A stretch of 16,160 bases of DNA. Origin: UBA11373 sp035291545 (lineage in GTDB: Bacteria > Actinomycetota > Acidimicrobiia > Spongiisociales > UBA11373). This document shows positions 6,821 through 16,032 of this stretch, piece by piece (within the stretch, counting starts at the first letter, position 1; the number at the start of each line of letters is the position of its first letter). The notes under the pieces are model-generated. The model saw only the letters and a program-made list of their open reading frames with translations. It searched no databases and was not told where the DNA came from. The translations under genes were made by a program, and so were the position numbers. Where the stretch lies: the NCBI GenBank assembly GCA_035291545.1, contig DATDRW010000003.1, forward strand, positions 1 to 16,160. Reading direction: 5' to 3'.

Positions 6821-8133
6821 GCGAACTCCTCGCACGGGACTTCCTGCGCGCCCTGTTCCACGCCGGCCAGCGGATGGTGATCGGGGGAGACGGCGATGCC
6901 TCGGTTGACGACGCGGTGACGGCGCTCCACGAGTCCTGCTCCGCACTCACCATCAGCGGAAAGGAGGTGGTGCTCAGCCTCGTCGGTGACGCCTTCTACC
7001 TCGATCGGAATCTGCTGGCCAACGCCTCCACCGAGTTCGACTCGGTGCTGCAGGCGATGAAGCGCCGCCGCATCGGCACCGTCACAATCCTCCCCGGGGC
7101 GAGTCGTCGCGACGTGGCCGATCTCGCCACGCTGATCGCGGGTCGGTCGGACAGTCTGCCTGCCGAGGGGACCGTGCTCCTGAACGAGCGCGTATTGTCG
7201 CCGAGCGACCTCGACATGCGCCCGCTGTCCACGCTACGCCGCACCTACGCGGAGTCGCTCGACTCGCTCCGCGGTGTGTCGCGCAACCGAACCCTGAATC
7301 TCGGCGAAGTGCTCGAGGTCGTGGACGACTTCCTCGCCGGGGGAGCCGGCGCCGGATCCTTGCTCCTGATGGCGACCGTTCACAACCACGACGAACTCAC
7401 TTACTACCACTCGGTCAACGTGTGCCTGCTGGCGCTGGCGCTGGGCCGCTTCGCCGGATTGAGCCCCGAACAGCTGCGGATGCTCGGCCTCAGCGCGATG
7501 CTGCACGACGTCGGCCGGGTCGTCGTCGACGAGGCGGCGCTCGATCACCCGGGTCGCCTCACCAACGAGGACTGGGCGCAGGTGCGCCTCCACCCCCAGG
7601 AGGGAGCCATCGCCATCCTCGCCGCCGCCGGTCCCGGACAAGAGGTCGCAGCCGCGGTGGCGCTGGAGCACCACATCCGGGCCGACGGCGGAGGCTATCC
7701 AGACCTCGGCGAACGGCGGACCCACCTCTACAGCCGTATCGTGGCCGTGGTCGACACCTACGAGGCGGTGACCGCCCATCGGCCGTATCGTCCGCCCCGC
7801 ACCCCTTCCGAGGCGCTCCGGATTCTCCTCCAGGGCGCCGGGACCGTCCACGACTCAGACCTGGTGCGCCTGTTCATCGAGATGGTGGGCACCTACCCGC
7901 CGGGGTCGATGCTCCGTCTCGCCTCGGGCGAGATCGTGGTGGTTTCGACCCCGGACGATGGCGGCCGCCGCGGGATTGTCGTCCGCGAAGCAGACGGTTC
8001 CCCGCCCCGCAGCCACCGGGCGGTGTCGTTTGCGGCGGACGACGTCGCCGCGCAACTGCTGCCCCAGGAGGCCGGGGCGGATCCGGGTTCCGTGCTCGAA
8101 GCCGTGGAACAGGGGGACGCCCTGCGGCGTTAG
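6817..8133 (+). CDS. HD-GYP domain protein (cyclic-di-nucleotide phosphodiesterase-like)
   Basis: In this 438-residue protein, the HD-GYP domain spans about 185-355. Recognisable residues are H198 (in YYHSVNV), H230-D231 in LHDVGR, H259 (RLHPQEG), H285-H286 and D290 in [11 protein letters not shown], and D313 in VVDTYEA. These are the usual metal ligands of c-di-GMP phosphodiesterases. Two positions differ from consensus: HDxGK is HDVGR (R234), and HHE is HHI. The N-terminal 180 residues resemble no domain I can name. After the domain a small beta-rich tail (about 365-420) follows, as in many HD-GYP proteins. No TM helix or signal peptide is apparent. The GTG start (6817) overlaps the HEAT gene stop as GTGA. 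It probably hydrolyses or senses a cyclic dinucleotide, but activity is unproven given the substitutions. Confidence 0.85.
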
Positions 8134-8191
8134 TTTGGTCTCGCGGGCCTTGCCTCGGTTCAAGCCTGGTTCCCGTTCCACCCCCCACCGA

Positions 8192-8201
8192 TATGATGAG
8201 G
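8192..8201 (+). promoter_or_regulatory. -10 element and overlapping ribosome site for secA
   Basis: TATGAT (8192-8197) matches the -10 consensus at five of six positions. It ends 9 bp before the secA ATG, so a transcript from it would be nearly leaderless. GAGG (8198-8201) at 5-nt spacing could serve as the ribosome site on longer transcripts coming from the hpf operon. No good -35 is seen at 16-18 bp. Confidence 0.5.
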
Positions 8202-8206
8202 CGTCC

Positions 8207-10834
<2,628 letters not shown>

Positions 10835-10836
10835 CA

Positions 10837-10885
10837 GTTGCCCGTTGCCCGTTGCCCGTTGCCCGTTTCCCGTTTCCCGTTTCCC
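10837..10885 (+). repeat. Heptanucleotide tandem array: four GTTGCCC then three GTTTCCC
   Basis: Seven contiguous 7-bp units start 2 bp after the secA stop: GTTGCCC at 10837, 10844, 10851 and 10858, then GTTTCCC at 10865, 10872 and 10879. No unit carries an internal change. The array is the left arm of a long inverted repeat with 10950-10979. Confidence 0.95.
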
Positions 10886-10908
10886 GCAAGAAGACGTCTG
10901 CCGCTGGC

Positions 10909-10936
10909 GGGCGTCGGGCGTCGGGCGTCGGATGTC
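10909..10936 (+). repeat. Second heptanucleotide array: GGGCGTC x3 plus one degenerate unit
   Basis: GGGCGTC is at 10909, 10916 and 10923, followed by GGATGTC at 10930. The period is again 7 bp but with a different unit. The array lies in the loop between the facing GTTTCCC arrays. Confidence 0.9.
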
Positions 10937-10949
10937 GGCCCTCGTTCTG

Positions 10950-10979
10950 GCGGGTAACGGGAAACGGGAAACGGGTAAC
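10950..10979. repeat. Inverted heptanucleotide array forming a ~30-bp stem with 10858-10887
   Basis: GGGTAAC, GGGAAAC, GGGAAAC and GGGTAAC (10952-10979) are reverse-complement versions of the left array. Bases 10950-10979 pair with 10858-10887 at 28 of 30 positions. One of the two exceptions is a G-U wobble in RNA (10861 with 10976) and the other a U-U mismatch (10882 with 10955). The loop is 62 nt. The stem ends 11 nt before the prfB start codon. Confidence 0.9.
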
Positions 10980-10990
10980 CTCCGCCTCCC

Positions 10991-12116
10991 ATGGACGATC
11001 CCCGCACCGCCATCGGCGACCTCCGTTCCCGGCTCGACGACGCCCGGAGGTTTCTTTGACGTCCCGGGCAAAGAGCGGGCGCTCCCCGCGCTGAGGGAGC
11101 AGGCCGCCGAGCCGGGGCTGTGGGGCGATCAGGCCCGTGCCCTCGAGGTGACCCGAACCCTCTCGCGGTACGAGGCGGTGGTGGATCGGGTGGCGCGTCT
11201 CGTTGCCGCCCTCGACGACGCCGAGGAGCTTCTCGGCCTGTTCCATGACGAATCCGATGCCGTCGCCGATGCCGACGTCTCCGCCGAACTCGATCGCATC
11301 ACGGGCGACCTGACGGATCTCGAGCGAGAGACCCTGTTCTTCGGCGAGTACGACGAGCACGCCGCCATCGTCTCCATCCACGCCGGGGCCGGTGGGGTCG
11401 ACGCCTCGGATTGGGCGGAGATGCTGTTGCGGATGTACCTCCGCTACCTGGAGACCCGGGGATTCACCGTCGAGGTCGACGAGATCATCGAAGGGGAGGA
11501 GGCCGGAGTCCGCTCGGCCACGCTGACCGTGCGCGGCGATCGGCCGTACGGCATGCTGGAGGGCGAGCGCGGGGTGCACCGCCTGGTGCGGATCAGCCCG
11601 TTCGACAGCGCGGCGCGGCGGCACACCTCCTTTGCCGGCGTCGACGTCATCCCCGAGGTCGAGGTCACCGAGGTCGAGATCGATCCCGATGATCTCCGCG
11701 TCGACACCTTCCGTGCGTCCGGGGCGGGGGGCCAGCACGTGAACAAGACCGACTCGGCGGTCCGGCTCACCCATATCCCCACCGGCCTCGTGGTGGCCTG
11801 CCAGGCGGAACGCTCGCAACTCCAGAACCGGAACCGGGCCATGGCTCTCCTCGCCGCCCGGCTCGCCGAGCGGTCTCGCCGCGAGCGGTTGGCGCAGATC
11901 GACGAGATCCGGGGCGATCAGGGTGAGGCGGCGTGGGGGCGGCAAATCCGCTCCTACGTCCTGCAGCCCTACCAGATGGTGAAGGACCTCCGCACCGGTG
12001 TCGAGGTGGGGAACGTCCAGGGGGTGCTCGACGGCAACCTCGACGACTTCATCGACGCGTATTTGCACTGGCGTCGGGCCACCCTGGGTGAGCCGAAACG
12101 GCAATCCGCGTCATGA
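10991..12116 (+). CDS. prfB: Peptide chain release factor 2, expressed by +1 programmed frameshift
   Basis: RF2 reads UAA and UGA stop codons and triggers peptide release. Translation starts at the ATG 10991 and reads 22 codons to an in-frame TGA at 11057-11059. A +1 shift at CTT-TGA-C then continues in the frame of GAC (11058) to 12116, giving about 374 residues. The joined protein reads RRFL-DVPGKERAL, matching the RF2 junction. The recognition tripeptide SPF is at about 202-204 and the catalytic GGQ at about 246-248, close to E. coli positions. The frame-2 stretch upstream of 11058 (back to 10788) overlaps secA and the repeats and is not coding. No Shine-Dalgarno sequence precedes the ATG, and a long hairpin ends 11 nt upstream. 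In actinobacteria prfB usually precedes ftsE, as here. Confidence 0.96.
11046..11060 (+). promoter_or_regulatory. RF2 programmed +1 frameshift site
   Basis: GGAGG (11046-11050), TTT, CTT, TGA, C (11060). An internal Shine-Dalgarno-like GGAGG lies 3 nt before the CTT slip codon, and the TGA stop is followed by C, the weak termination context. Element order and spacing equal those of the E. coli prfB site (SD-like, UAU, CUU, UGA, C). Low RF2 lets the ribosome slip, giving autoregulation. Confidence 0.95.
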
Positions 12117-12193
12117 AATCGGGTCGGCACTAACCTCCGCATTCGCGTCGCAGACGGGGTGGGTGCGAGCGCACGACACTCCGAGAGGCGTTC

Positions 12194-12892
12194 ATGATCC
12201 GAGTCCAAGACGTCAGCAAGGTCTACGACGGCGGCACGGTCGCCGTCCGCGACGTGACACTCGAGATTCTCAAGGGCGAGTTCGTTTTCCTGGTCGGTCC
12301 CTCGGGTTCGGGCAAGTCCACCCTGATCCGGCTCATGCTCCGCCAGGAGCTCCCCACCGATGGCAAGATCTGGGTGGCGGGGAAGCTCATCACCGAGCTT
12401 CCGGGGTGGAAGGTGCCGTTGCTGCGTCGATCGATCGGGACCGTCTTCCAGGACTTCAAGCTCCTCCCCAGCAAGACCGTGTTCGAGAACGTGGCCTTTG
12501 CACTCGAGGTGATCGGCCGGCCCCGCCACGTCATCCGCAACCAGGTCCCCCAGGTGCTCAACCTCGTCGGGCTCGGAACCAAGGCGGACCGCCTGCCCAA
12601 TCAGCTGTCCGGCGGCGAACAGCAGCGGGTGTCCATTGCCCGGGCCTTCGTGAACCGCCCCCTGATCCTGCTTGCCGACGAGCCGACCGGGAACCTCGAT
12701 CCGGCGACCTCGGTGGGGATCATGCGGCTCCTCGACCGGATCAACCGTACCGGTACCACCGTGGTGATGGCCACACACGACAACGCCATCGTGGATGCGA
12801 TGCGCCGCAGGGTGGTCGCCCTCGAGCGGGGCCGGATCGTGCGCGATCAGTCCCGCGGCGCGTACGAGCCTCCGGTGGAGGGTGATCTGTGA
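12194..12892 (+). CDS. ftsE: Cell division ABC transporter ATPase FtsE
   Basis: This 232-residue ABC ATPase partners with FtsX at the division site. Rather than moving a substrate, FtsEX transmits ATP-driven conformational change across the membrane to activate peptidoglycan hydrolases. Walker A is GPSGSGKST (35-43), the Q-loop is VFQDFKLL (Q86), the signature LSGGEQQRVSIARA begins at 138, Walker B is LLADEPTGNLD (D162/E163), and the switch His is H195 in MATHD. The VFQDFKLLPSKTVFENVAF block is characteristic of FtsE. The ATG at 12194 is preceded by GAGAGG (12183-12188) at 5-nt spacing. The stop overlaps the ftsX start as GTGA. The 77-bp gap after prfB contains a possible but weak -10 (TAACCT, 12131) without a -35. 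Confidence 0.97.
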   Translation: MIRVQDVSKVYDGGTVAVRDVTLEILKGEFVFLVGPSGSGKSTLIRLMLRQELPTDGKIWVAGKLITELPGWKVPLLRRSIGTVFQDFKLLPSKTVFENVAFALEVIGRPRHVIRNQVPQVLNLVGLGTKADRLPNQLSGGEQQRVSIARAFVNRPLILLADEPTGNLDPATSVGIMRLLDRINRTGTTVVMATHDNAIVDAMRRRVVALERGRIVRDQSRGAYEPPVEGDL

Positions 12893-13770
12893 GATTCCAA
12901 TACCTGCTCGAACAGGCGATGATCAACCTGCGGCGCAACGTGCTCGTTGTGTTCTCCGCCGTGGTTGCGGTGTTCGTGATGCTGACCCTCGTGTTCGGGA
13001 CGATCGTGCTGCGGTGGTCGATCGACCAGGACATCGGCCGCTGGGACGATAACGTCCGTGTGATCGCCTTTCTGTCCGACGACGTCAGCCTCGAGGATGT
13101 CGATGCCATCCAGGCGGACATCCAGCAGTGGGAGGAAGTCGAAGCGGTCGTGTACTTCTCCAAGGCCGAGGCCCTGGTCGAGTTCCGCGAGTTGTTCGCC
13201 GACCAGCAGTCCCTGATCGACGTCGTCGAGGAGGATCCCTCTGTCCTCCCCGCCTCGCTCCGGATCGCTCCGGTGCAGGCCTCCGACTACTCGACGATCA
13301 CCAACCGGCTCTTCGTGATCCCCGGGATCAGGGAGGTGTCGGCGGCCGACGAAGCCATCGATGCCCTGGTGGCCCGCAGTTCCCGGTTGCGCGCCTTCGC
13401 GTTCTGGATCGTGATCGTGCTCGGGGCGGCGGCAGTGGTGCTGATCGCCAACACGATTCGTATCGCCATCTTCGCCCGGCGCGACGAGCTCTCGATCATG
13501 AAACTCGTCGGCGCCGGCAACTGGTTCGTCCGCATCCCGTTCTTCCTCGAGGGGATCACCGAGGGGGTGCTCGGAGCGATGCTCGCCGTGGCGCTGGTGT
13601 GGGGGGTGCGCGGTTCGATCGCCGAGCTGTTCTCTACCGCCATTGACCCCGGTGCGCTTTCGGTCCCTGCCGAATTCATGATCCGCCAGGCGATGCTGGT
13701 GCTCGGGTTCGGCGCCGGGACCGGGCTGCTGGGGAGCGCCTTCGGCATGTGGGGCTTCCTGCGGGACTGA
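12889..13770 (+). CDS. ftsX: Cell division protein FtsX
   Basis: This 293-residue membrane partner of FtsE has four predicted membrane helices (about 18-41, 170-195, 217-238 and 266-290). A large extracytoplasmic domain (about 42-168) lies between the first and second, the standard FtsX topology, and this domain recruits the hydrolase or its adaptor. The cytoplasmic coupling region RRDELSIMKLVGAGNWFVRIPF (just before the third helix) is the conserved FtsX segment contacting FtsE. The GTG start at 12889 overlaps the ftsE stop. No peptidoglycan hydrolase gene is adjacent; smpB follows after 16 bp. Family assignment is secure from topology, the coupling motif and the ftsE partner. Confidence 0.96.
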   Translation: MRFQYLLEQAMINLRRNVLVVFSAVVAVFVMLTLVFGTIVLRWSIDQDIGRWDDNVRVIAFLSDDVSLEDVDAIQADIQQWEEVEAVVYFSKAEALVEFRELFADQQSLIDVVEEDPSVLPASLRIAPVQASDYSTITNRLFVIPGIREVSAADEAIDALVARSSRLRAFAFWIVIVLGAAAVVLIANTIRIAIFARRDELSIMKLVGAGNWFVRIPFFLEGITEGVLGAMLAVALVWGVRGSIAELFSTAIDPGALSVPAEFMIRQAMLVLGFGAGTGLLGSAFGMWGFLRD

Positions 13771-13786
13771 TCCTCCCGAGCCGACC

Positions 13787-14278
13787 ATGCCCAGGAAGCA
13801 CAAAGCGGAGGCGGAGAAGCCCTCCTCGAAGACCGTTGCCACCAACCGCCGGGCGCGGTTCGACTACGAGATCGTGGAGACGGTCGAGGCCGGGGTGTCG
13901 CTGGTCGGATCGGAGGTGAAGAGCCTGCGCAGCGGCCGGGCCGACCTCAAGGACTCCTACGCCGCGGCGAAGGACCGGGAGATGTGGCTCTACGGGGTAC
14001 GGATCTCGCCCTACGAGTTCGCCCGGGAGGGCGGTCACGACCCGGAGCGGCCCCGAAAGCTGCTGCTGCACCGGGCCGAGATCGACCGGATCGCGTCCCG
14101 GCTCGCCGAGAAAGGCCTCACCTTCATCCCGGTGCGGATGTACTTCAAGGAGGGCAAGGTCAAGGTCGAATTGGGGCTGGCGCGGGGGAAGGCGCAACGG
14201 GACAAGCGGGAAACGATCAAACAGCGCGAGGCGGACAGAGAGATGCAGCGGGCGATCCGGCACAGGGAGGTGCGGTGA
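13787..14278 (+). CDS. smpB: SsrA-binding protein SmpB
   Basis: This 163-residue protein binds tmRNA and places it in stalled ribosomes during trans-translation. Family blocks are intact: NRRARFDYEIVETVEAGVSL, GSEVKSLRSGRADLKDSYA, the PYEF segment, RPRKLLLHRAEI, and LTFIPVRMYFKEGKVKVELGLARGK followed by DKRET. The long basic C-terminal helix (about 140-163), which occupies the empty mRNA channel, is present. The N-terminal extension MPRKHKAEAEKPSSK is lysine-rich and slightly long. There is no clear Shine-Dalgarno before the ATG, so translation may depend on ftsX, which ends 16 bp upstream. Its RNA partner ssrA lies about 1.3 kb downstream, with one gene between. Confidence 0.97.
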   Translation: MPRKHKAEAEKPSSKTVATNRRARFDYEIVETVEAGVSLVGSEVKSLRSGRADLKDSYAAAKDREMWLYGVRISPYEFAREGGHDPERPRKLLLHRAEIDRIASRLAEKGLTFIPVRMYFKEGKVKVELGLARGKAQRDKRETIKQREADREMQRAIRHREVR

Positions 14279-14282
14279 ACCC

Positions 14283-14308
14283 GTTTCCGTTTCCCGTTTC
14301 CCGTTGCC
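14283..14308 (+). repeat. Short heptanucleotide array between smpB and the RNase D gene
   Basis: GTTTCC, GTTTCCC (14289), GTTTCCC (14296) and GTTGCC (14303) are the same units as in the array after secA. They start 5 bp after the smpB stop and end 23 bp before the next ATG. Confidence 0.9.
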
Positions 14309-14331
14309 GAACCCCCGCCGCGTGACCCCCG

Positions 14332-15516
14332 ATGACTGAGACCCTTCACGCGCGCACCTCTGCCGAGGTTGCCGACGTGGCGGCACGGGTCGTCGCCGCC
14401 GACGCCGTTGCCTTCGACACCGAGTTCCTCTGGGAGCGGACCTATCGACCGGTTCTCTGCCTGGTGCAGGTGGGCATCGACGGGCTCGAGGCGACCGTCG
14501 ATCCCCTCGCACGGGATGACCTCGGGCCGCTCTGGGAGGCCCTGGTGGGTGGGCCGACGGTGGTGGTCCACGCCGGGTTGCACGACTTCGACATCCTCTA
14601 CCGCCAGGCCGGACGCCTCCCCGCACGGGTGTTCGACACCCAGGTGGCGGCCGGTTTCTTGGGACACGGCGATACCACCGGCTATGGAAATCTGACCGGT
14701 GCGGTGCTGCGCCGGGTGGTGCGGGGCGGTGAGGGATACACCGACTGGTCACGCCGACCCCTCAGCGGCGACCAGCTCGACTACGCCCTCGAAGACGTGC
14801 GGCATCTGCTTCCTCTATGGCGGATGCTGTCCGGGGAGCTGGAGACGCGCGGCCGAACTGCGTGGGCGGGTGAGGAGATCGCTCGTCGTTTCGAAGGGAT
14901 CGGCGACCCGGTCGACCCCCAGGAGGCGTGGCGGCGGGTGGCGGATGCCCGCAAGTTGAAGGGTCGGGCCCTCGTCGTGCTGCGCGAGGCGGCCGCCTGG
15001 CGTGAGGAGGAGGCGATGCGACGCGACGAGGCCCGGCAGCGCCTGGTGCCCGACCGCGTGCTCGTAGAAGTGGCCCGGCGCGCTCCCACCGACTCGGGCC
15101 AGATCGCCGCCCTGCGCGGCCTGCATCCCGGTCAGGCCAAGCTGGCGGCCGGACCCCTGGCCGACGCGGTGCGGCGCGCCGGGAGCGTCCCGCAGGCCGA
15201 TTGGCCGAGGTGGCCGCCGCCCCGGCCTTTCGGCAACGATCCCCGGGTGGATGCCATCGCCTCGTTGCTGCAGGGAGTGGTGCGCTCCCGCGCCGCCGAC
15301 ATGGATCTCGCCCCCGGACTGCTCGGCACGCGCGGCGACCTGGAGGAACTGGCGCGGATGCTGCTCGCCCGGGAACTGGACGACGGCGTGGGGGTCCCGC
15401 TGCTCGCCGGGTGGCGACGCGACGCGGCCGGCGAGGATGTCCTCCGGGTATTACGGGGCGAGGTGGCGGTGCGGGTCGGCCAAGGTCCGGCGGGACCGCG
15501 GCTCGAGACCGGTTGA
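14332..15516 (+). CDS. rnd: RNase D-type DEDDy 3'-5' exoribonuclease with HRDC domain
   Basis: The protein has 394 residues. The exonuclease domain (about 1-195) has all catalytic residues at the same positions as E. coli RNase D: D29 and E31 in FDTEF, D85 in HAGLHDFD, and Y151 with D155 in YALEDVRHL. An HRDC domain follows (about 218-295), with WRRVADARKLKGRALVVLREAAAWRE and LRGLHPG. The last 100 residues are less conserved and helical. RNase D trims 3' ends of tRNAs and small RNAs in the cytosol. The ATG at 14332 has no visible ribosome site, and the heptamer array lies just upstream; an in-frame alternative start is not evident. Its place between smpB and ssrA suggests a link to tmRNA maturation or decay of non-stop mRNA, which is inference. 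Confidence 0.92.
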   Translation: MTETLHARTSAEVADVAARVVAADAVAFDTEFLWERTYRPVLCLVQVGIDGLEATVDPLARDDLGPLWEALVGGPTVVVHAGLHDFDILYRQAGRLPARVFDTQVAAGFLGHGDTTGYGNLTGAVLRRVVRGGEGYTDWSRRPLSGDQLDYALEDVRHLLPLWRMLSGELETRGRTAWAGEEIARRFEGIGDPVDPQEAWRRVADARKLKGRALVVLREAAAWREEEAMRRDEARQRLVPDRVLVEVARRAPTDSGQIAALRGLHPGQAKLAAGPLADAVRRAGSVPQADWPRWPPPRPFGNDPRVDAIASLLQGVVRSRAADMDLAPGLLGTRGDLEELARMLLARELDDGVGVPLLAGWRRDAAGEDVLRVLRGEVAVRVGQGPAGPRLETG

Positions 15517-15555
15517 TCGCCGTCCGCCGGAAGCATCGCAGTCGGTCGGGCGTTG

Positions 15556-15578
15556 TAAGGTGTGACTGCGCTCACACC
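15556..15578 (+). promoter_or_regulatory. CRP/FNR-type box upstream of ssrA, overlapping a possible -10
   Basis: TGTGA (15561-15565), six bases, TCACA (15572-15576) is an exact TGTGA-N6-TCACA palindrome. The symmetry extends to GGTGTGA/TCACACC (15559-15578). It lies 13 bp before the mature tmRNA 5' end. TAAGGT (15556-15561) could be the -10, placing the start inside the box with a short leader removed by RNase P. No convincing -35 is visible. The same dyad could also act as an RNA hairpin. Confidence 0.5.
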
Positions 15579-15588
15579 GCACCCACAT

Positions 15589-15939
15589 GGGGGTGAAACG
15601 GTTTCGACTTTGAGGGTCGAGGCGCCGGAAGCGAGCCGAGGTCCCCGGAGTCCTCGTTAAAGAGCCGGGAAACAAAAACAAGTGCCGAAGACAACTTCGC
15701 ACTGGCTGCCTAACTAACGCAGCTCGTTCGCCCGGAGGGCTCCCCCCTCGCCGGTGTCGGGCGTCGCAATGGGGGATGCTCCCGCCGGGGTGCCGGGACC
15801 GGCGGGTCAAGACGATTCCGGCTAGAGCGACGGTCCGCCTGCCGACAGGGTCCGTCGTTTCGAAACAATCTGTCGGATGCGCTCGGAGATGCCGGTACCA
15901 AAGTCTCATAGGACCGGGGTTCGACTCCCCGCACCTCCA
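15589..15939 (+). ncRNA. ssrA: Transfer-messenger RNA (tmRNA)
   Basis: This one-piece tmRNA of about 351 nt frees ribosomes stalled on broken mRNA and tags the product for proteolysis, together with SmpB. The 5' end GGGGGTG (15589-15595) pairs with CACCTCC (15932-15938; one G-U) to form the acceptor stem. The D-loop-like AAACGGTTTCGACTT follows, as in other actinobacterial tmRNAs. At the 3' end, CGGGG-TTCGACT-CCCCG (15915-15931) is a perfect T arm. The discriminator is A15939, and the genome continues CTC, so CCA is not encoded and must be added. A tag reading frame with tandem TAA stops lies at 15684-15717. Pseudoknot regions fill 15718-15890. The boundaries rest on the acceptor pairing. Confidence 0.95.
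15684..15713 (+). other. tmRNA tag reading frame, probable tag AEDNFALAA
   Basis: GCC GAA GAC AAC TTC GCA CTG GCT GCC TAA, then C and a second TAA (15715-15717). The ALAA end is the standard degradation signal for ClpXP-type proteases. GCC at 15684 is the likely resume codon because tags usually start with Ala and the A-rich ACAAAAACAAGT lies just upstream. An earlier in-frame resume point cannot be excluded. Confidence 0.75.
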
Positions 15940-15944
15940 CTCGT

Positions 15945-15976
15945 GGGCCCGCCTTTTCGGCGGGTCCACTCGTTTT
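15945..15976 (+). terminator. Rho-independent terminator of ssrA
   Basis: GGGCCCGCC (15945-15953), loop TTTTC, GGCGGGTCC (15959-15967) form a 9-bp stem with one G-U pair. TTTT at 15973-15976 follows. It begins 6 nt after the tmRNA 3' end. Confidence 0.85.
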
Positions 15977-16032
15977 CGGGCGGGGAGGCTGTTGTTGTTG
16001 CCCCCCGGCTCTGTGGTCGGGGTGGGTGGGGT

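Noticed and set aside
10837..10979. CRISPR array
   Set aside because: Units are 7 bp and contiguous with no spacers, and no cas genes are in the window.
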